64,000 bases of DNA from the NCBI GenBank assembly GCA_026713545.1, contig JAPOOG010000072.1, positions 31,701 to 95,700 of the forward strand. Direction: 5' to 3'. This DNA is from Bryobacterales bacterium (GTDB lineage: Bacteria; Acidobacteriota; Terriglobia; Bryobacterales; UBA6623). This document shows, one piece after another, positions 9,457-19,463 of this stretch. The notes beneath the pieces were generated by a model that had not been told where the DNA came from, did not search any database, and was given only the letters and a program-made list of their open reading frames with translations. Numbering within the stretch: position 1 is the stretch's first letter; every line of letters starts with the position of its first letter. The position numbers and the translations under genes are program-made.

Positions 9457-10149
9457 GTGGTACGGACTCAGCGGAGGCTTGACAATCTGCAGTCATCTTC
9501 TCGTGAGAGGGCCGAACCGAGCCACCGTGGTACTATCGCCTCATTGCTGGTGGGAGGATACATCCTGGTTGGCGGGAAGAGCTCCCGCCTGGGGCAGGAC
9601 AAGGCGCTGCTGGAGATCGAGGGGCAGCCGCTTGCCGTCCGCATCGCCGCATGCATGCGGCCGGTGGTCGATTCGGTGACACTCGTCGGACCCGCGGCGA
9701 AGTACGGCCGGCTGGGTCCACGGGTCATTCCCGATGCGGTTGCGGATTTCGGGCCGCTGGGCGGGCTGCTGGCGGCGCTCGAGGACTCGACGCACAAGTG
9801 GAGCCTGATCGCGGCCTGTGATATGCCCTGCGTCACGACGGAACTGTTCCGGTCGCTCGTCGACCGGACGGCGGATTGCTCCGAAGACGTGGTGCTGCCC
9901 TATGACGGCGAGGGACGGCCTGAACCGCTTTGCGCCGCCTACCGATCGACCGCTCGGACCGCAGTCCGGAGGGCGGTCGCAAGCGGCGTACACAAAGTCA
10001 TGAGAGCGCTGGACGGTTTGAAGGTGTTGCGACTGATGCCCGCCGACTACGCGGCTGTCGACCCCGATGGCCGCGCTTTCACCAACCTGAATCACCCCGG
10101 CGATCTCGAACAGGCCGGCCTCGGCGGCAACAGCCGGCGGACGCGATGA
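9457..10149 (+). CDS. mobA: molybdenum cofactor guanylyltransferase (MobA); true start probably near 9544-9550
   Basis: YILVGGKSSRLGQDKALLEIEGQPL nucleotidyltransferase motif, ...DFGPLGGLLAALE...IAACDMPCV. Confidence 0.82.
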   Translation: MVRTQRRLDNLQSSSRERAEPSHRGTIASLLVGGYILVGGKSSRLGQDKALLEIEGQPLAVRIAACMRPVVDSVTLVGPAAKYGRLGPRVIPDAVADFGPLGGLLAALEDSTHKWSLIAACDMPCVTTELFRSLVDRTADCSEDVVLPYDGEGRPEPLCAAYRSTARTAVRRAVASGVHKVMRALDGLKVLRLMPADYAAVDPDGRAFTNLNHPGDLEQAGLGGNSRRTR

Positions 10150-11309
10150 ACGCTGCACGGACACGCTCTTTCCCGCCTCATCTCGTCCGCACGCGTTTGC
10201 GCACCCTCGGCGGCCGCCGCGTCACACCGCCGTTCCTCACTCTCTACGTGACGACGCGCTGCGACGAGCAGTGCATCCATTGCTACTACTGGGACGAGCT
10301 GAACCCCAAGCCGAACCGCGACTTCACTCTGGAAGAGTTCGACAAGACGCTCGCCTCGATGGGCGAAATCTTCAACCTCTTCATCGGCGGAGGCGAACCT
10401 TTCCTGCGCGCGGACTTGGCCGACATCCTGCTTGCCGCCGCCCGCCGGAACGACGTTGCGAACGTTTACGTTCCGACCAACGGCCAGCACACCGGGCGCA
10501 CGGTCGAGATTCTGGAAGAGACGCTGACAAAAGCACCGGCCATGCGCTTCCATCTGAACCTCAGCGTCGATCACGTCGACGAAGAGATCCATGACCGGAT
10601 TCGAGGCAAGACCCGGGGGCATCAGCGCCTGCTTGAAACGCTCGATGCGATCCGGCCGTTACGGAAGCGGTTCAGCAACCTGATCGTTCACACCCTGACG
10701 ACGGTGATGAAAGAGAACCAGAACCGCATCATGGAGATCTATGAAGAGCTGCAACGCCGCTTTCAGCCAGATGGAACTTCGTTCAACTATTGCCGCGGGC
10801 ATCCGCTCGAACCTGAGCAGACCGAAGTCGATCCGGCGATCTACCGGCGGCTGATGGATCGCATGGAGCAGGACTTCAAGGCGGGTCGCATCTCGCACGC
10901 CGGCCCAAGCGAGTACACCGGCGCGAACCACATCCTCGACCAGGAGGTTCGCCGTACCGTCGAGCGGACCGTAGTCCGGCAGCGGGCGCAGTTCTCGTGC
11001 GTGTCGGGGCGGCTGGCCGGCGTCATCTACAGCAACGGCGATGTGACCGAGTGCGAGATCAACAACTCGAAGCTCGGAAATCTGCGTGATGTGGACTACG
11101 ACTTCCGGCGTTTGTGGTTTACGGATGAGGCGCGCGAAGTGGCGCACAAGGCCGCGGACGGCTGCTTCTGCACCCACGAATGCGGACACTACGCTTCGAC
11201 GATCTATCGTTTCCCGAAAGTGGTGAAGATTGCGGCCAAGGCTTTGGCAGAGCGTCCCCGACTCGAAAAGGGCAACACGTTGGTCGAGCAGGATGGCCCG
11301 CAAACTTGA
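10146..11309 (+). CDS. radical SAM protein with SPASM-like C-terminus
   Basis: CDEQCIHCYYWDE (CxxxCxxC), GGGEPFLR, Cys-rich C-terminal region. Start overlaps mobA stop. Confidence 0.88.
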   Translation: MNAARTRSFPPHLVRTRLRTLGGRRVTPPFLTLYVTTRCDEQCIHCYYWDELNPKPNRDFTLEEFDKTLASMGEIFNLFIGGGEPFLRADLADILLAAARRNDVANVYVPTNGQHTGRTVEILEETLTKAPAMRFHLNLSVDHVDEEIHDRIRGKTRGHQRLLETLDAIRPLRKRFSNLIVHTLTTVMKENQNRIMEIYEELQRRFQPDGTSFNYCRGHPLEPEQTEVDPAIYRRLMDRMEQDFKAGRISHAGPSEYTGANHILDQEVRRTVERTVVRQRAQFSCVSGRLAGVIYSNGDVTECEINNSKLGNLRDVDYDFRRLWFTDEAREVAHKAADGCFCTHECGHYASTIYRFPKVVKIAAKALAERPRLEKGNTLVEQDGPQT

Positions 11310-11940
11310 GCTGCAGGTCGCTCTCGACTGCCTGAGGATCGAGGAAGCCCTGTGGCTGATGGAGCAGGTTCACCCGTACGTGGACATCGTCGAGATCGGC
11401 ACCCCACTGATCTTCGAAGCGGGCTTGGCGGCAGTCGAACAGATCAAGTCGCGATATCCGGACAAGAGCTGCGTTGCCGACCTCAAGATCATGGACGCCG
11501 GCGGGGTCGAGGCCAGCAGCGGCTTCAAGCGCGGCGCAGATATCGTAACCATACTCGGTGTCGCAGCCGACGTGACGTTTCAGGCGGCCCTGGAGGCCGC
11601 CGCGGACCACGGCGGCAAAGTGATGGCCGACCTGATCAATGCTCCCGACCCGATTCGCCGCTGTCGGGAACTCGAGCTGATCGGCGTTCCGATCCTCTGT
11701 CTGCACACCGCTTTCGATCGACAGGGCGTTCAAAAGGCCTATGCACAGCCGCTGGCCGAAGTGCGCCGGCAAACGACGTGCCGGCTTGCTGTCGCCGGAG
11801 GCATTACCCTCGATACCATGCCCGCGGTCATCCAGAACGGCGCCGACGTCGTCATCGTCGGCGGAGCCATTGCCCGCGACCCCAATCCCGGCGAAGCGGC
11901 CGCCGCGATGAAGCAACTCGCCGGGAGCCTGACATCGTGA
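11293..11940 (+). CDS. 3-hexulose-6-phosphate synthase
   Basis: LELQVALDCLRIEEAL...DIVEIGTPLIFEAG...VADLKIMDAGGVEA...VAGGITLDTMPAVIQNGADVVIVGGAI, OMPDC-superfamily HPS pattern. Confidence 0.87.
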   Translation: MARKLELQVALDCLRIEEALWLMEQVHPYVDIVEIGTPLIFEAGLAAVEQIKSRYPDKSCVADLKIMDAGGVEASSGFKRGADIVTILGVAADVTFQAALEAAADHGGKVMADLINAPDPIRRCRELELIGVPILCLHTAFDRQGVQKAYAQPLAEVRRQTTCRLAVAGGITLDTMPAVIQNGADVVIVGGAIARDPNPGEAAAAMKQLAGSLTS

Positions 11941-12503
11941 ATACCCTGAAAAGGACCCTGGCCGAGATGCAGGCGGAAATCCGCGATTGCCTCGATGCCG
12001 TGTCCGATCAAGCCGTCGAGCAGGCCGTCGAGGACATCCTGTCCGCCGGCAAGATCGTGCTTGCCGCCGCCGGCCGGAGCGGTGCGGCCCTGCGAGCCGG
12101 AGCGATCCGGCTCAGACACCTCGGCCTCGACGCCTACCTGAGCGGCGAGACATCGACTCCTCCCGTCGGTCCCGGCGACTTGCTGATCGCCGGTTCCGGC
12201 TCGGGACGCACGCAGAGCGTTCTCGCACAAGCCGGGAAGGCCCAACAAGCCGGCACGAGGCTGCTGCTGTTTACTATCGACCCGGCTTCGCCCCTTGCCG
12301 AGTCGGCAGACACGGTCGTAGTGATTCCCGCCTCCTCGCCGAAAGCCGAAGGTCCGGCTCAGGCCAAAACGTCCATTCAGCCCATGGCCTCACTGTTCGA
12401 ACAGTGCCTTTTCCTGTTGATGGATGCAATGGTGATCCTGCTGATGAAGCGGCTCGGAGCGACCTCCGAAGACATGTTCAAGCGCCACGCCAACCTGGAG
12501 TGA
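11937..12503 (+). CDS. 6-phospho-3-hexuloisomerase (SIS domain)
   Basis: AGKIVLAAAGRSGAALRAGAIRLRHLGLDAYLSGETSTPPVGPGDLLIAGSGSGRT; GTG start overlaps HPS stop by 4 bp. Confidence 0.87.
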   Translation: MNTLKRTLAEMQAEIRDCLDAVSDQAVEQAVEDILSAGKIVLAAAGRSGAALRAGAIRLRHLGLDAYLSGETSTPPVGPGDLLIAGSGSGRTQSVLAQAGKAQQAGTRLLLFTIDPASPLAESADTVVVIPASSPKAEGPAQAKTSIQPMASLFEQCLFLLMDAMVILLMKRLGATSEDMFKRHANLE

Positions 12504-12802
12504 GCGATAAGGCCTAAGTGGCCGCATCGAGCAAGACACCATGAGATGTCCCTATATGAGTTCGCGCTCATCGTGACGAGCGCGCATAGCTCCATCGCGA
12601 TATGAGCCGGTAGCGAGAAAGCGGAGCCTCATGACTGCTCCGATGCCGCTGTTCCGACGGTGTTCGACTGCTCGAAGAAGGGATCGGACGGGGATCGATT
12701 TTGCGGATCACCTGCCCTGCGCAGCCGGACTTGAAGGCCGAATTCAGCGCCGTGCAGCGTGCTAGAGTGATGAGTCACCTCAGCCTTCACTTGCGCCTCG
12801 CC

Positions 12803-14683
12803 ATGGATCGAATCGGACGATACGAGATCGTTTCAGAACTAGGCCGCGGGGCCATGGGAATCGTCTACCGCGCCCACGATACCCGCATCGCGCGGGACGT
12901 CGCGATCAAGACCATCAAGCTCGCCGATCAAGTGGCCCCTGACGAAATGCAGGGTCTGCGGGAGCGGCTTTTCCGCGAAGCGCAATCCGCCGGCCGGCTC
13001 TCCCATCCCGGTATTGTCACGATTTACGACATTGCCGAGGAAAACGGCATCGCCTACATCACGATGGAGTTCGTCGAGGGCCGCACGCTGGAAGAGTTGA
13101 TGAATGCCGGCGAAGTCGGTGACTTGAAAGCCGTCGCACAGTTGGTCGATCAGATGGCGGGGGCTCTCGACTATGCGCATGCGCGGGAGATCGTTCACCG
13201 CGACACCAAGCCCTCGAACATCCTCGTAACGCCCGATGGCCATACCAAGATCACGGACTTCGGCATAGCGCGCATCGAGTCGTCGCAGATGACTCAGACG
13301 GGCACGGTGATGGGCACGCCCAGCTACATGTCACCGGAGCAGGTACGCGGCGAGTCGATCGACGGACGATCGGACCAGTTCTCTCTCGCGGTGATGGCCT
13401 ACGAACTGGTCACGGGGCGCAAGCCGTTCATCGGCGACGGCCTTACGGACGTGATCTTCAAGATCGTATCGGAGAAGCCGGAGCCGCCCAGCGCCATCAA
13501 CACCGCTCTGCCTACGGAACTAGACAGAATCATTCTCAAAGGTTTGGCGAAACGCCCCGACGAACGTTTTCGGGATTGTCATGCGTTCGCAGCGGAGTTC
13601 AATGCTTGTCTGGCCGGTTACGAAACAGCGTCAACAATGGGTTCCGCTGCGACCAGGACGACCCTCCGGGAGCCATCTTCCAACATCGTTTCCACGCTCG
13701 ATAAAACCGCTCCGATCAGCGGCACATCGACGGTAAAGAGCGGCGAAAAGCAAGAGAGCGTTCTCGCCGATCCCACCGAGGCACACAAGCTGCCGCCCTT
13801 GCGTTCAAGAGCCGCCACGGGGGACGGCGGCGCGCCGAGTTCCCAGGACGAGCCGTCCCCGCGCAGGAGGCGCGCCCGCTTCGTGCTCGTAGCCTCGTTG
13901 GCCACGATACTGGGCGTTGCAGCCACGGCGATCGCCATGAACCCATGGTTGCTGGACGACCCGGTGGGATTGTTGGGGCTGGTCGCCGCCGACATTCTCG
14001 AACAGGTCGAGTCAACTCCCGAAAAGGACGCTGGCGCCCCTAGTGAACCTGAAACCAGAATCAGCAGCTTGAGCAAGTCTGCGCCCGCGATAAGCAGGGG
14101 TGCGTTGGGTCAGGTCCAGTCAACCGCACAGAGTTTGGACAACCCCGCTGTCGTCAAAGAGGTCGAAGAGCCCAGTCCACCGCCGCCGGAAGAACCCTCC
14201 GAGACGGAGGAGGAGGCCGAAGCCGTCGAGAAGACCCTTCCGGCGCGTCCGGACGCGCCGTCGAGCGTGGTCGTCTCTTTCGCAGGCCAGCCCGGCGGAG
14301 CCACGGTCGTCGTTGACCAAAGCGAGGAATGGACTTGCACATCGCCCTGCAACGTGGAAGTGCCGCCCGGCGATCATGCAGCAAATATTACTTTGGACGG
14401 ATACTTCCCGCACCGAAGAGCGTTCACGGTGGATTCAGACCCGTTGAAGGTGCACTTCTCGTTGGAGGAAATTCTGGGCACCCTCAATGTAACAACCGAG
14501 CCTTCCGGGGCCGCGATCTACGTAAATGGCAAAAAGCGCCCGGAAACCACGCCCGGCAGGATCAAGTTGCCTCCCGGAAAACATGTTGTGCGCGTCGAGA
14601 GCAAGGGGAAAACTCCGCTCCAGCGGACCATCGAGATCGAGCCCAATACACTAAGATCGATCCGATTCGCTTGGGGCAGATAG
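12803..14683 (+). CDS. serine/threonine protein kinase with C-terminal PEGA-like domains
   Basis: MDRIGRYEIVSELGRGAMGIVYRAHDTRIARDVAIKTI, HRDTKPSNILV, DFGIAR, MGTPSYMSPEQ; TM segment; PEGA-like repeats (GATVVVDQSEEWTCTSPCNVEVPPGDH; GAAIYVNGKKRPETTPGRIKLPPGKH). Confidence 0.93.
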   Translation: MDRIGRYEIVSELGRGAMGIVYRAHDTRIARDVAIKTIKLADQVAPDEMQGLRERLFREAQSAGRLSHPGIVTIYDIAEENGIAYITMEFVEGRTLEELMNAGEVGDLKAVAQLVDQMAGALDYAHAREIVHRDTKPSNILVTPDGHTKITDFGIARIESSQMTQTGTVMGTPSYMSPEQVRGESIDGRSDQFSLAVMAYELVTGRKPFIGDGLTDVIFKIVSEKPEPPSAINTALPTELDRIILKGLAKRPDERFRDCHAFAAEFNACLAGYETASTMGSAATRTTLREPSSNIVSTLDKTAPISGTSTVKSGEKQESVLADPTEAHKLPPLRSRAATGDGGAPSSQDEPSPRRRRARFVLVASLATILGVAATAIAMNPWLLDDPVGLLGLVAADILEQVESTPEKDAGAPSEPETRISSLSKSAPAISRGALGQVQSTAQSLDNPAVVKEVEEPSPPPPEEPSETEEEAEAVEKTLPARPDAPSSVVVSFAGQPGGATVVVDQSEEWTCTSPCNVEVPPGDHAANITLDGYFPHRRAFTVDSDPLKVHFSLEEILGTLNVTTEPSGAAIYVNGKKRPETTPGRIKLPPGKHVVRVESKGKTPLQRTIEIEPNTLRSIRFAWGR

Positions 14684-14917
14684 CGTTGTGAAGGGCGAGG
14701 GAGTCCGATAAAATCCCGCTTTTCACGCTCCCCGGCTTTCACGGTATGCAATAATGGGGCGACGTAAGCAGCTCGTCCTGGGCTGCCTGACTGTTTCTCG
14801 CGGAATCGAAGGACGCCCTCTCGCACTCCACGAATTCGCCGGCGATAGATTAAGCAGCCCGGAGCGAGCCACCCCGAACAGAAGTGAGTACTCAAGTGAG
14901 CACTCAGGAGTTTTGAA

Positions 14918-15133
14918 GTGAGAGAGCAAGGCACTGTAAAGTGGTTCAACGACGCCAAGGGATTCGGATTCATCCAGCGCGCGAGCGGAGAGGATGTGTT
15001 CGTACATTTCTCGGCTATTCAAGCTGAAGGATACCGCAGCCTCCAAGAGGGATCGGAAGTCGAGTTCGACGTGCAACAAGGCCCAAAGGGCCTGCAAGCC
15101 GTCAACGTGATGCCCCGAGGAGCCAGCGAATGA
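14918..15133 (+). CDS. cold shock protein (CspA family)
   Basis: [33 protein letters not shown] start preceded by aggag. Confidence 0.95.
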   Translation: MREQGTVKWFNDAKGFGFIQRASGEDVFVHFSAIQAEGYRSLQEGSEVEFDVQQGPKGLQAVNVMPRGASE

Positions 15134-15244
15134 GGGATGGGATTGGGTAGGCGCCCCCCCATCGCTTCGGGAATCGAGTTAACAGGGAATCGAGTCAGGC
15201 TACGTTTGGAAGACAGACGGAACCCTGTCCAGCCAACTACCAAG

Positions 15245-16549
15245 CTACCAAGCGACGAGAAGCCGGAGATCGCGGACATTGTTGCCTGTGGGACCGGTTG
15301 TCAAATCGTCTTGCAGCCGTTCAAAAAAGTGATACGAGTCGGACCGGCGGGCGAAATCTCCGGGGTCCAAGCTCGATAACTGCGCCTGCTCGAGTGTTGA
15401 CCCGTCCGCGACAGCCCCTGTCGCTGGCGAGTTGCCGTCAACGCCGTCCGTGCCCGCGCTGACAACAGCGATGTCGTCGCCAGCGATCTTTTCGACGCAA
15501 TCGAGAACAAAAGCCTGATTGCGGCCTCCCTGCCCGTCACCGATCACCGGACAACTCAACTCACCGCCCGTCAACACGGCGACCGTGCGTCCGGGATGGT
15601 TCGAGCGGAGCTCGCGCAGTCTCGCGAGCAGATGGTCAACGGCCCTCTCGAGGGGCCAATCATCGACGGAGATATCCGTCTCGACGACCCAGCCTTTAGA
15701 CCGCACCTGGTTCTCGAGACGATTCAACCCGTCATGGTTATCCAGGAGGCAGAACCAGGAGTTACCGTGAAAGGCCTCGTGGCCCGGTTTCGGTGTTTCG
15801 GGGATACGGCGGTCGCGGAAGAAACCGCGGATCGATGCCGGCAGACTTTCGACGATGCCGAGCTTCTCGGCAATCTCGACAGTGTCGCCGACCGTCGATT
15901 CGTCCGGCATCGTCGGACCCGACGCGACGGTCGATGGTTGCTCGGGAGGAACGTCGGAAACGTAGAAAGTGACTTGTCTGGCAGGGAAGGCCCGTTCAGC
16001 GAGCCGGCCTCCCTTGATGGACGAGAAATGCTTGCGAAGCACATTCATCTGCACAATGTTCGCTCCGCACGTCACGAGCACGCGGTAGAACTCTCTCAGG
16101 TGGTCAATCGATATTTCATCCGCGATCGGTTTTTCACAGATCGCGGACCCACCACCGGACAGAAGATAGACGACGAGGTGGTGCGGCTCAAGATCACTCA
16201 GCGCCTCGAGCGCACGTTCGGCGGCCTGCACGCTTTCCAAATTCGGATACGGATGCCCGCCTTGGCAAGTTACGAAATCGGGCTGATGCGGAGGCGAAAG
16301 AGAACTGACCGCCAAGCCGCCGGCGGTTCGCGGCCGAACCGTCTCCGTAAAGACTTCGGCCATCTGAAAAGCCGCCTTGCCGATCGAAATCGTGACGATC
16401 TTCTTGTAGCGCTCCAATTCGATCTGCTCATCACCCCAACAGAGCACACCCTCGCGGCACTTGATCTTCTCGTTCATCACGCGCCGGAGCGACAAATCTT
16501 CCAGCGCCGCGAGGAACAGTTGACGGAGTGTCTCCTTCATGAGAGTCAT
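15245..16549 (-). CDS. glycerate 2-kinase (DUF4147/MOFRL family)
   Basis: IGKAAFQMAEVF, LLSGGGSA, VSDVPPEQPSTVASGPT, TGGELSCPVIGDGQGGRNQAF. Confidence 0.88.
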   Translation of the reverse strand: MTLMKETLRQLFLAALEDLSLRRVMNEKIKCREGVLCWGDEQIELERYKKIVTISIGKAAFQMAEVFTETVRPRTAGGLAVSSLSPPHQPDFVTCQGGHPYPNLESVQAAERALEALSDLEPHHLVVYLLSGGGSAICEKPIADEISIDHLREFYRVLVTCGANIVQMNVLRKHFSSIKGGRLAERAFPARQVTFYVSDVPPEQPSTVASGPTMPDESTVGDTVEIAEKLGIVESLPASIRGFFRDRRIPETPKPGHEAFHGNSWFCLLDNHDGLNRLENQVRSKGWVVETDISVDDWPLERAVDHLLARLRELRSNHPGRTVAVLTGGELSCPVIGDGQGGRNQAFVLDCVEKIAGDDIAVVSAGTDGVDGNSPATGAVADGSTLEQAQLSSLDPGDFARRSDSYHFFERLQDDLTTGPTGNNVRDLRLLVAW

Positions 16550-16809
16550 CCGGACTCACCCTGTCCGGGCCAGATCCTCACGCTCTACCGACCGGCATAG
16601 CTTGGAGAACCACATCGAATCTTGACCGAAAACCTCTTGACATTGCAGGCAATCACTAGCCTGTCCCGACCATCTTCTCATGCGACGCGCCTTGAAGCGT
16701 TCGAGGCCGCAATACGACGTAGAAAATGGTCTTACGAGTGTTGCGCCAGGACAAGGAAGAGGCGGCGGGTGCGTGAAGAGCTGTTGGGTTCCAGATCTCG
16801 GATACGCAG

Positions 16810-17783
16810 TCAGGCTGACATTCGGTCGGCAGCGCGGGCCGCAGTGCTTCTGCCTTGCGGCATCGCGACCCAGCCGGCATAGCGCTCGAGGTAGCCCATC
16901 CAACGCTTCTCCACCCCCTCACCAGCGAAGTGGCTTTGCCAGTAAGCGAACAAGTCAGCCCGCTCGCTTGTGATACGGCGTTTGAGAGCGTCCCGTAATC
17001 GCCGGGCCCCCTCCTGTTCGCGGAGACCGGGCCTCCTCAGCAGGGCCAGCGTGGCGGCGTAATCGTTCATCGTTCCCAAGCGGTCCTGGAGCCGCCTGAT
17101 GGCGGCGATGTGCTTGTCGAGGGTGGGTCCGTAGCAAGGCTTGAACAACTCCAGGGTGTATCGAAAGCGTTTCGCCCGCAGTCGAAAGTCGTGCAGCTTC
17201 TTGTCGGGGGTCTTCACCTGAATCAGCTTGCGGCCCCTGCTTAAGAACTTCTGCGTCAGTCTCGGCAGCACGACGGCAGCGTTCTCCGAGCTTGTGAGGG
17301 TGGGGTCCCAAGTCGACTTGGCGCTTCCACGCCGATCCATATGCGAGCCTACAACGAGACGCCGCCGCCACTTGCCCGACGGATTGCGCTTGCTCCACCG
17401 CTTTACATCCTCTTTACATCCTCCTGAAAGCTTTTCACGAGCTCCTGCCGCTGTTTGGAGAGGACACGAACCAAAGGAGTATCTGGTGTCAGCCCCGCCT
17501 CGCTGGCGAGTTGCAGGGCTATATCCCGATCGCGCACGCTGCCCGCCGGTTTAAGGATTTCCCGCAAGCGTTTATCGAACTTGCGAACCGGGCGGGGCGG
17601 GAAGAAACCATTGAACGCATCCACACAGCTTTCATAGCGACGGATCGAGACTCGCAGGTCGTGCACCGTATGCGCATCGGTCGATTTGCAGCCACGTCCA
17701 AGCTCGAAAGCAAAGCGATCGAGACGAGCTTCGCTCTGGCGAGCCACATACTCCTTCATGGGGGACATCGCTTCAGAGGACAT
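16810..17783 (-). pseudogene. CHAD-domain protein disrupted by an 11-bp tandem duplication
   Basis: N-terminal half MSSEAMSPMKEYVARQ...VHDLRVSIRRYESC...SFQEDVK, C-terminal half KKLHDFRLRAKRFRYTLELF...LGTMNDYAATLALL. Removing one copy of the repeat at 17401-17422 rejoins them. Confidence 0.8.
17401..17422. repeat. exact 11-bp tandem duplication (CTTTACATCCT x2)
   Basis: ctttacatcct/ctttacatcct read directly. Confidence 0.97.
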
Positions 17784-18123
17784 CAGTACTCGCGGTTGAC
17801 TTTCAGAGAGACAGACGCACCGGAGATCGGGTTTCAGCCCATTGAGTCCAACGGACGATACAGCAGGGGCGCGCCTGCTGTCAAGGCAAGTCCAGCGGGC
17901 GGCGAACAGCGGCTCTTCCGCAGCGTGCAAATAACCATCATCAGATTGTCCGGGTTTTCGGCGGATATCACTCCTTCAATGACCCGCGCGACGCCTTCTT
18001 TCCGTCGAACTGAGCGAGCGGCAAGGGTCTGACTCGGCCCTCGCTGTTTGCTTTGGCGATCCGTCCACAGATACCGACCCGTCTGCTCGACTAGAATTAA
18101 AGTACGTTCCGGACAACATCCCA

Positions 18124-19449
18124 ATGAGCGCGACGAGCAGCGGCGGCACGAACGGAGACGCGACGACCGTCGGCAACTACTTCGTCTCCAACTATCCGCC
18201 GTACAGCTTCTGGAATGCGCAGGCTGCCGAACAGGCCGTGGCCGCCCTGGACCATCCGCCGAGCATGGAAGGGCCTTTTGGGCTGTATCTTCACATCCCG
18301 TTCTGTCGCAAGCGCTGCCGTTTCTGCTACTTCAAGGTTTATACCGACAACGATTCGTCGGAGATCACCCGGTATCTCGAAGGCGTCGCGAAAGAGTTGG
18401 CGCTCTACTCCAACAAGCCGGCCGTTAGCGGGCGCAAACCAAAGTTCATCTATTTCGGCGGCGGCACTCCGTCGTACATTTCGACGCAACAGTTATCCCG
18501 GCTCGTGAATGCCATCCAGCCGCTCTTCCCCTGGGATGAAGCCGAGGAGATCACCTTCGAGTGCGAACCGGGCACGATCACCAAACATAAACTCGAGATC
18601 CTCCGCGACATCGGCGTGACCCGCCTGAGCCTCGGAATCGAGAACTTCAACGATGAGATCCTCGAAGTCAACGGCCGCGCCCATGGATCAAGGGAGGTCG
18701 ACCGGGCCTACGGTTTCGCGCGCGATACCGGCTTTCCGCAAATCAACATCGACCTGATTGCCGGGATGATCGGCGAAACCGATTCCAACTGGGAAAAATG
18801 CGTCCGTAAGAGCATCGCGCTACAGCCTGACAGCATCACGATCTACCAAATGGAGCTGCCCCCGAACACCGTCATCTCCAAGGAGATGCGCATCAATGGG
18901 CAGCCCGCTCCTGTTGCGGACTGGAGGACGAAGCGCCATTGGACGGGCTACGCGTTCGCAGAGTTCGAAAAAGCCGGCTATACGCTGACGAGCGGCTACA
19001 CGGCTGTCAGGGACACGGCGACGGCCACCTTTCTCTACCGCGACCTGCTCTGGAGCGGCGCTGACATGTTAGGCATCGGGGTGTCCTCCTTCGGCCATCT
19101 GCAGCGAGTGCACATCCAAAACGAGCATCACATGCAGCCCTATCTCGAAGCCGTCGAGGACGGTGAGATTCCGATCCGCCGCGCGCTCCCGACGACTGCA
19201 GAGGAGCGGATGATCCGTGAGTTCATTTTGCAAATGAAGAAAGGCCGTGTCGACAAACTGTACTTCCAATCCAAGTTTGGGGTTGACCTACAGGACCGCT
19301 TCAGTACGGCCCTTGAAGAACTGTGCCGGAGAGGTCAGGTCGAGATCGACTCCGCCAGCATCACGCTCACCCGCGAGGGGTTGCTCCGCGTCGATCAGTT
19401 GCTGCATCGATTCTTTCTTCCCCGTCATCGAGTCGCGAACGCCGCATAG
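18124..19449 (+). CDS. coproporphyrinogen III oxidase-like (HemN/HemW-like) radical SAM protein
   Basis: YLHIPFCRKRCRFCYFKVYTD, FGGGTPSYIS, INIDLIAGMIGET, TIYQMELPPNT. Confidence 0.88.
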   Translation: MSATSSGGTNGDATTVGNYFVSNYPPYSFWNAQAAEQAVAALDHPPSMEGPFGLYLHIPFCRKRCRFCYFKVYTDNDSSEITRYLEGVAKELALYSNKPAVSGRKPKFIYFGGGTPSYISTQQLSRLVNAIQPLFPWDEAEEITFECEPGTITKHKLEILRDIGVTRLSLGIENFNDEILEVNGRAHGSREVDRAYGFARDTGFPQINIDLIAGMIGETDSNWEKCVRKSIALQPDSITIYQMELPPNTVISKEMRINGQPAPVADWRTKRHWTGYAFAEFEKAGYTLTSGYTAVRDTATATFLYRDLLWSGADMLGIGVSSFGHLQRVHIQNEHHMQPYLEAVEDGEIPIRRALPTTAEERMIREFILQMKKGRVDKLYFQSKFGVDLQDRFSTALEELCRRGQVEIDSASITLTREGLLRVDQLLHRFFLPRHRVANAA

Positions 19450-19463
19450 GTCCCGCATCTACG

